A DNA stretch of 8,118 nucleotides from an uncultured Collinsella sp. (GTDB lineage Bacteria; Actinomycetota; Coriobacteriia; Coriobacteriales; Coriobacteriaceae): positions 1 through 8,118 of the forward strand of contig CABSZR010000056.1 in NCBI GenBank assembly GCA_902482185.1. Reading direction: 5' to 3'. How positions within the stretch are numbered: position 1 is the stretch's first letter; each line of letters begins with the position of its first letter. Shown piece after piece: positions 5,300 to 8,118 of the stretch. The translations under genes were made by a program, and so were the position numbers. Under the pieces are notes generated by a model, which ran no database searches, was not told where the DNA came from, and worked only from the letters and a program-made list of their open reading frames with translations.

Positions 5300-5375
5300 A
5301 CGCCAGTAGTTCAATTGGTAGAGCATCGGTCTCCAAAACCGAGTGTTGAGGGTTCGAGTCCTTCCTGGCGTGCCA
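5300..5375 (+). tRNA. tRNA-Trp (anticodon CCA)
   Basis: Acceptor ACGCCAG (5300-5306) pairs with CTGGCGT (5365-5371), discriminator G5372 as required by tryptophanyl-tRNA synthetase, encoded CCA 5373-5375. The anticodon stem TCGGT/ACCGA encloses CTCCAAA, anticodon CCA. The T-arm GAGGG TTCGAGT CCTTC has one G-U pair. A tRNA-Trp between tuf/rpmG and secE is an ancient and widely kept arrangement. Confidence 0.95.
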
Positions 5376-5384
5376 GTCATTATT

Positions 5385-5415
5385 CCGTAAGCTCCCATTT
5401 GGGGGCTTACGGTTT
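5385..5415 (+). terminator. Hairpin between tRNA-Trp and secE, partial terminator or processing signal
   Basis: CCGTAAGCTCCC (5385-5396) pairs with GGGGGCTTACGG (5401-5412) with one G-U pair and loop ATTT, followed only by TTT then ACTC. The stem is strong but the T-tract is short, so some readthrough into secE is likely. TATAAG at 5423-5428 just after it could be the -10 of a weak internal promoter (TTGGGG 18 bases upstream is a poor -35). Confidence 0.6.
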
Positions 5416-5451
5416 ACTCATGTATAAGCGCATTGCGCGGAGGTAACCCAA

Positions 5452-5790
5452 ATGGCCAACAAGAAGAACAAGAAGAAGGCTCAGCAGCCGGCACCTGCCA
5501 ACAAAGCTGCCGCCAACTCCAAGGTTGAGGCCAAGAAGGCCGTTGCCAAGAAGAACGAGAAGGCTGCGAAGTCCAAGAAGAACGAGAAGCCTGGTTTCTT
5601 CGCCCGCACCAAGAAGTATTTCGCTTCGGTCAAGTCCGAGATGAAGCGTGTCACGTGGCCCGATAAGAAGGAGCTAGTGAACTACTCGGTTGTTGTTTGC
5701 GCTTCTCTGATCGTCGTCGGCGTCGTCATCGCTCTGCTCGATGCTGGCTTTGGCGAGGCTCTTGCTCTGTTCTCTGGATTGAGGGGCTAA
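5452..5790 (+). CDS. secE: Preprotein translocase subunit SecE
   Basis: 112 residues, a single-spanning SecE. Residues 1-48 are a Lys/Ala-rich, low-complexity cytoplasmic extension of the kind found in many actinobacterial SecE proteins. The conserved amphipathic helix and hinge follow (FFARTKKYFASVKSEMKRVTWPDKKEL, about 49-75, with the hallmark VTWP). A single membrane helix spans roughly residues 77-97 (YSVVVCASLIVVGVVIALLDA). SecE clamps the two halves of the SecY channel and is essential for Sec export. The start is supported by GGAGG ending 8 bases upstream. nusG follows after 3 bases, with its ribosome binding site in the secE tail, indicating coupled translation. Upstream expression depends on readthrough of the 5385-5415 hairpin or on an internal promoter. 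Confidence 0.95.
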   Translation: MANKKNKKKAQQPAPANKAAANSKVEAKKAVAKKNEKAAKSKKNEKPGFFARTKKYFASVKSEMKRVTWPDKKELVNYSVVVCASLIVVGVVIALLDAGFGEALALFSGLRG

Positions 5791-5793
5791 ACC

Positions 5794-6330
5794 ATGTCTA
5801 AGCGTTGGTACGTCGTTCACACTTACTCTGGATACGAGAACCGCGTTAAGTCCGATCTCGAGCATCGCATCGAGACTATGGGCATGCAGGACCGTATCTT
5901 TGATATCGAGATTCCTATGGAGCGCGTCACCGAGATTAAAGAGGGTGGCAAGCGTGAGACCAAGGATTCCAAGATTTTCCCGGGTTATGTCCTGGTCCGC
6001 ATGGAGATGGATGACGATGCTTGGACGTGCGTTCGTAACACGCCTGGCGTCACCGGTTTCCTGGGCGGCAACGGCAAGCCCGCTCCGCTTTCCCGCGACG
6101 AGTACAATAAGATGACTCGTCGTCCCGGTAAGGGCGATTCGCCCAAGCGCACCTCGGTTGATATTGAGGTCGGTACGTCCGTCCGCGTCACCGATGGCCC
6201 GCTTACCGACTTTGATGGCAAGGTCTCCGAGGTTAACACCGAGGCTGGCAAGCTCAAGGTCACGCTGATGATCTTTGGCCGCGAGACGCCGGTCGAGCTC
6301 GACTTTAACCAGGTCGCTGTCATCGCTTAA
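5794..6330 (+). CDS. nusG: Transcription termination/antitermination factor NusG
   Basis: 178 residues, the usual NusG length. The N-terminal NGN domain (about 3-105) begins with [24 protein letters not shown] and includes [18 protein letters not shown] and [11 protein letters not shown]. It binds the RNA polymerase clamp across the DNA channel. The C-terminal KOW domain (about 126-176) contains [22 protein letters not shown] and contacts Rho or ribosomal protein S10. GAGGGG 7 bases upstream, within the end of secE, supports the start. A 120-base gap separates it from rplK; I see no clear terminator there, so cotranscription with rplK is likely. The gap holds a GC-rich near-palindrome (CGTTCGCGCGAGCG, about 6340-6353) but no confident promoter. 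Confidence 0.97.
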   Translation: MSKRWYVVHTYSGYENRVKSDLEHRIETMGMQDRIFDIEIPMERVTEIKEGGKRETKDSKIFPGYVLVRMEMDDDAWTCVRNTPGVTGFLGGNGKPAPLSRDEYNKMTRRPGKGDSPKRTSVDIEVGTSVRVTDGPLTDFDGKVSEVNTEAGKLKVTLMIFGRETPVELDFNQVAVIA

Positions 6331-6450
6331 GTTTTCGTCCGTTCGCGCGAGCGTGCTTCTTCTGTGACTGCTCATCTCAGGAGTGCTTCTAACACGTGCG
6401 TGCTTACGATATAGCAAGTACTTCACACTCGTGATTCGAAAGGAATGACC

Positions 6451-6879
6451 ATGGCTGAGAAGAAGGTTGCCAACGTCATTAAGCTCCAGATTCCTGCTGG
6501 TGCAGCAAACCCCGCTCCTCCCGTCGGCCCCGCCCTGGGCGCTGCTGGCGTGAACATCATGCAGTTCTGCCAGGCCTTTAACGCCGAGACGCAGGACAAG
6601 AAGGGTGACATCATCCCCGTTGAGATCTCTGTCTACGAGGACAAGTCCTTCTCCTTCATCACCAAGACCCCGCCGGCGGCTCACCTCATCAAGAAGGAGC
6701 TGAACCTCAAGTCTGGTTCCGCTAAGCCCCAGGCTGACAAGGTTGGTCAGCTCTCCCAGGAGCAGCTCACCAAGATCGCCGAGATCAAGATGCCGGACCT
6801 CAATGCCAACGACATTGACGCCGCCAAGAAGATCATCGCCGGTACCGCCCGTTCCATGGGCGTCACCATCGCTGAGTAG
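6451..6879 (+). CDS. rplK: Large-subunit ribosomal protein L11
   Basis: 142 residues, the canonical length. The N-terminal domain carries the proline-rich [27 protein letters not shown] (21-47), the segment around which thiostrepton and GTPase factors contact the L11/23S stalk. The C-terminal RNA-binding domain ends with the conserved [10 protein letters not shown]. An ATG two codons upstream (6445) touches the AAAGGA ribosome binding site directly; the ATG at 6451 lies 6 bases from it and gives the family-typical start MAEKK, so 6451 is chosen. Gene order nusG-rplK-rplA is nearly universal. Sequence and codon use are those of a highly expressed ribosomal gene; nothing is truncated. Confidence 0.97.
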   Translation: MAEKKVANVIKLQIPAGAANPAPPVGPALGAAGVNIMQFCQAFNAETQDKKGDIIPVEISVYEDKSFSFITKTPPAAHLIKKELNLKSGSAKPQADKVGQLSQEQLTKIAEIKMPDLNANDIDAAKKIIAGTARSMGVTIAE

Positions 6880-6894
6880 CGATTTCTTTAGGTA

Positions 6895-6946
6895 ATGACG
6901 GGTGCTCCGACCGGGGCGCCCGTTATATGTGTGCAATAGGGCACAC
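6895..6946 (+). promoter_or_regulatory. Two hairpins in the rplK-rplA gap
   Basis: ATGACGGGTGCTCC (6895-6908) pairs with GGGGCGCCCGTTAT (6913-6926) through 14 bp with three G-U pairs and loop GACC. GTGTGC (6929-6934) pairs with GCACAC (6941-6946). No T-tract follows the first, so full termination is unlikely; an attenuator or mRNA processing/stability element is possible. They precede the L1-site-like structure. Confidence 0.5.
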
Positions 6947-6953
6947 GATACGA

Positions 6954-6983
6954 TGTGGGAGGGCTCACGCCCGTTTAACCACA
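6954..6983 (+). promoter_or_regulatory. Candidate ribosomal protein L1 binding site in mRNA (autoregulation)
   Basis: TGTGG (6954-6958) pairs with CCACA (6979-6983), then a GAG bulge side (6959-6961), an inner stem GGC/GCC (6962-6964 with 6969-6971) closed by TCAC, and a 7-base opposite strand CGTTTAA (6972-6978). The known L1 site in bacterial 23S rRNA has the same plan: GGUGG, GAG, inner helix, then a UGAAAUA-type strand and CCACC. The outer stem ends inside the rplA AGGAGG, so L1 bound here would block translation of its own gene. The match is by eye. Confidence 0.55.
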
Positions 6984-6996
6984 GGAGGTAATGCAC

Positions 6997-7704
6997 ATGG
7001 CTAAGCATGGTAAGAGCTATAACGCCGCTGCCGAGAAGATCGACCGCGCCACGCTCTACACCCCCCTTCAGGCTGCCAAGCTCATCAAGGAGCTCGACAC
7101 CGCCAAGTTCGACGAGACCGTCGAGGCCCACTTCCGTCTGGGTATCGATACTCGTAAGGCTGACCAGAACATCCGTGGTTCCATCTCCCTGCCCCACGGC
7201 ACCGGCAAGACCGTTCGTGTTGCCGTCTTCGCCGAGGGCGAGAAGGCCCGCGAGGCTGAGGCTGCCGGCGCCGACATCATCGGTTCCGACGAGCTCGTCG
7301 CCCAGATCCAGAAGGGCGAGATCAACTTCGACGCCGCTATCGCTACGCCGAACATGATGGCCAAGGTTGGCCGCATCGGTAAGATCCTTGGTCCCCGTGG
7401 CCTCATGCCGAACCCCAAGCTCGGCACCGTGACCATGGACGTCGCCAAGATGGTCTCCGAGCTCAAGGCTGGCCGCGTTGAGTACCGCGCTGACCGCTAT
7501 GGCATCTGCCACGTGCCCCTGGGCAAGAAGTCCTTCTCTGAGCAGCAGCTCGTCGAGAACTACGCTGCCCTGTACACCGAGATTCTGCGCGTCAAGCCCT
7601 CTTCTGCTAAGGGCAAGTACGTCAAGTCCATCTCCGTGTCTTCCACCATGGGCCCTGGCGTCAAGGTCGATCCCGCTGTCCAGCGTGACTTCCTGGCTGA
7701 GTAA
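6997..7704 (+). CDS. rplA: Large-subunit ribosomal protein L1
   Basis: 235 residues. The family signature [22 protein letters not shown] occupies residues 125-146. The two-domain L1 layout is intact: domain I formed by both termini (ending in [13 protein letters not shown]), domain II between. L1 forms the mobile stalk near the E site and is a known translational repressor of its own operon in several bacteria. Two in-frame ATGs occur; the first (6991) is only 2 bases from AGGAGG, the second (6997) is 8 bases away and gives the typical MAKHGKSY start, so 6997 is chosen. In most genomes rplJ-rplL follow; here an IS element begins about 56 bases after the stop. Confidence 0.97.
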   Translation: MAKHGKSYNAAAEKIDRATLYTPLQAAKLIKELDTAKFDETVEAHFRLGIDTRKADQNIRGSISLPHGTGKTVRVAVFAEGEKAREAEAAGADIIGSDELVAQIQKGEINFDAAIATPNMMAKVGRIGKILGPRGLMPNPKLGTVTMDVAKMVSELKAGRVEYRADRYGICHVPLGKKSFSEQQLVENYAALYTEILRVKPSSAKGKYVKSISVSSTMGPGVKVDPAVQRDFLAE

Positions 7705-7766
7705 CTGCTAGTTACTGCCTGAGTACAGCAAGCATTGCTAAAGAAACCCGGTTCTGCCTTTGAACT

Positions 7767-7807
7767 GCCTCCCATTTCTTGGACATGAGAAATGGGAGGC
7801 TTTCTTT
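7767..7807 (+). terminator. Perfect 13-bp hairpin with T-tract at the IS left end, terminator and start-site shield
   Basis: GCCTCCCATTTCT (7767-7779) pairs exactly with AGAAATGGGAGGC (7788-7800) around an 8-base loop, followed by TTTCTTT (7801-7807). It is a good rho-independent terminator for transcripts leaving rplA. Its 3' arm contains GGGAGG (7794-7799), the only plausible ribosome binding site for the transposase ATG at 7808, so any readthrough RNA would hide that site in the stem. Confidence 0.75.
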
Positions 7808-8118
7808 ATGCGCGTTGATTTGAGGGTGAAGCATGATGTCGAGGCCAGGAAGGCGGCCATAGGGCTCTTCGAGCTCGGACGCGGGTATAAATCTGCCGCG
7901 ATTGCCCTTTCGCTTCCCGCGGAAGCCGTGAGAAGATGGCAGGAGATATACCGCGCATTCGGGAGCGAGGTGCTGCTGCGCATGGACGGAAAGCAGGGCA
8001 GGTACACATACGAGCAGAAGGTCGCCGCCGCCTCCGCCGTCGTCGACGGCGGCATGACGAAGACCGAGGCGATGGCGGCGTTCGGCATAATGTCGATGTC
8101 GCCGCTCAAGAAGTGGTG
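7808..8118 (+). CDS. IS3-family transposase OrfA-like helix-turn-helix protein, N-terminal part
   Basis: 103 codons are open from the ATG at 7808 to the window end without a stop. The protein begins MRVDLRVKHDVEARKAAIGLFELG and has two helix-turn-helix-like units. The first is RGYKSAAIALSLPAEAVRRWQEIYRAFG (about 25-52). The second is YTYEQKVAAASAVVDGGMTKTEAMAAFGIMSMSPLKKWW (about 65-103). This duplicated HTH layout is typical of OrfA of IS3-family elements, which binds the element ends; a programmed frameshift usually joins it to the DDE-type OrfB. The GGGAGG 8 bases upstream serves as ribosome binding site. Codon use (AGG, ATA, GCG-rich) differs from the neighbouring ribosomal genes, consistent with transfer. 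Whether the element is intact cannot be judged here. Confidence 0.8.
   Translation, partial: MRVDLRVKHDVEARKAAIGLFELGRGYKSAAIALSLPAEAVRRWQEIYRAFGSEVLLRMDGKQGRYTYEQKVAAASAVVDGGMTKTEAMAAFGIMSMSPLKKW

Larger units (their letters stand above)
7761..8118 (+). mobile_element. IS3-family insertion sequence, left end and partial orfA (truncated by window)
   Basis: The element appears to start at TGAACTGCCTCCCATTTC (7761-7778), a TG-starting end similar to ends of the form TGAACTGNCCCC found in many IS3-family elements, followed by a hairpin and an OrfA frame open to the window edge. It lies between rplA and the expected position of rplJ. The right end, orfB and target duplication are outside the window, so the exact insertion point is an inference. 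Confidence 0.65.

Noticed and set aside
5674..7512. 612-codon minus-strand open frame opposite secE-nusG-rplK-rplA
   Set aside because: It spans four certain plus-strand genes and their gaps, with composition typical of antisense frames of biased genes.

Overview
The window looks like a chromosomal core region of a high-GC Gram-positive bacterium, most likely class Coriobacteriia and close to Collinsella. This rests on protein style, codon use (strongly C/G-ending codons in the translation genes) and the partial IS3-type OrfA at the right edge. The genus is an inference from memory; no search was run.

Region by region. (1) Positions 3-842 hold the 3' end of an RlmB/TrmH-type 23S rRNA 2'-O-methyltransferase gene, followed 3 bases later by a YacP/Rae1-like NYN-domain nuclease. 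(2) Positions 870-2210 (minus strand) hold a lone accessory gene that converges on yacP. It encodes an N-terminal excisionase/MerR-like HTH fused to a HipA-like kinase. A perfect 21-bp inverted repeat lies immediately upstream and looks like an autoregulatory operator. (3) Positions 2435-2509 are tRNA-Thr(UGU), with its own terminator. (4) Positions 2560-3230 contain no convincing gene but are rich in structure: three palindromic repeats at an exact 80-bp pitch, five copies of a GAGCGTGGA-type motif arranged as a roughly 52-bp-arm hairpin, and several small perfect palindromes. (5) A strong sigma70-type promoter (3231-3260) drives tRNA-Tyr, tRNA-Thr(GGU), tRNA-Met and tuf (EF-Tu), ending at a clear terminator at 4885-4920. 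(6) A second promoter with a nearly identical -35 neighbourhood (5062-5091) drives rpmG (L33), tRNA-Trp, secE and nusG, possibly continuing into rplK and rplA. A candidate L1-binding RNA motif sits directly in front of the rplA ribosome binding site. (7) From about 7761 an IS3-family element begins, where rplJ-rplL would normally be expected. The window ends inside its OrfA.

How it works together. This is a translation and transcription hub: EF-Tu, tRNAs, L33, the SecE translocase subunit, the NusG elongation factor, and the L11 and L1 stalk proteins. The order tRNA-Thr/Tyr/Thr-tuf-tRNA-Trp-secE-nusG-rplK-rplA is the classical bacterial arrangement. Here it has been interrupted in three ways: by the kinase gene, by the repeat-rich block that separates the first tRNA-Thr from tRNA-Tyr, and by the insertion sequence behind rplA. 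The main candidates for something undescribed are the HTH-kinase with its palindrome, the two intergenic repeat families, and the L1-site mimic.
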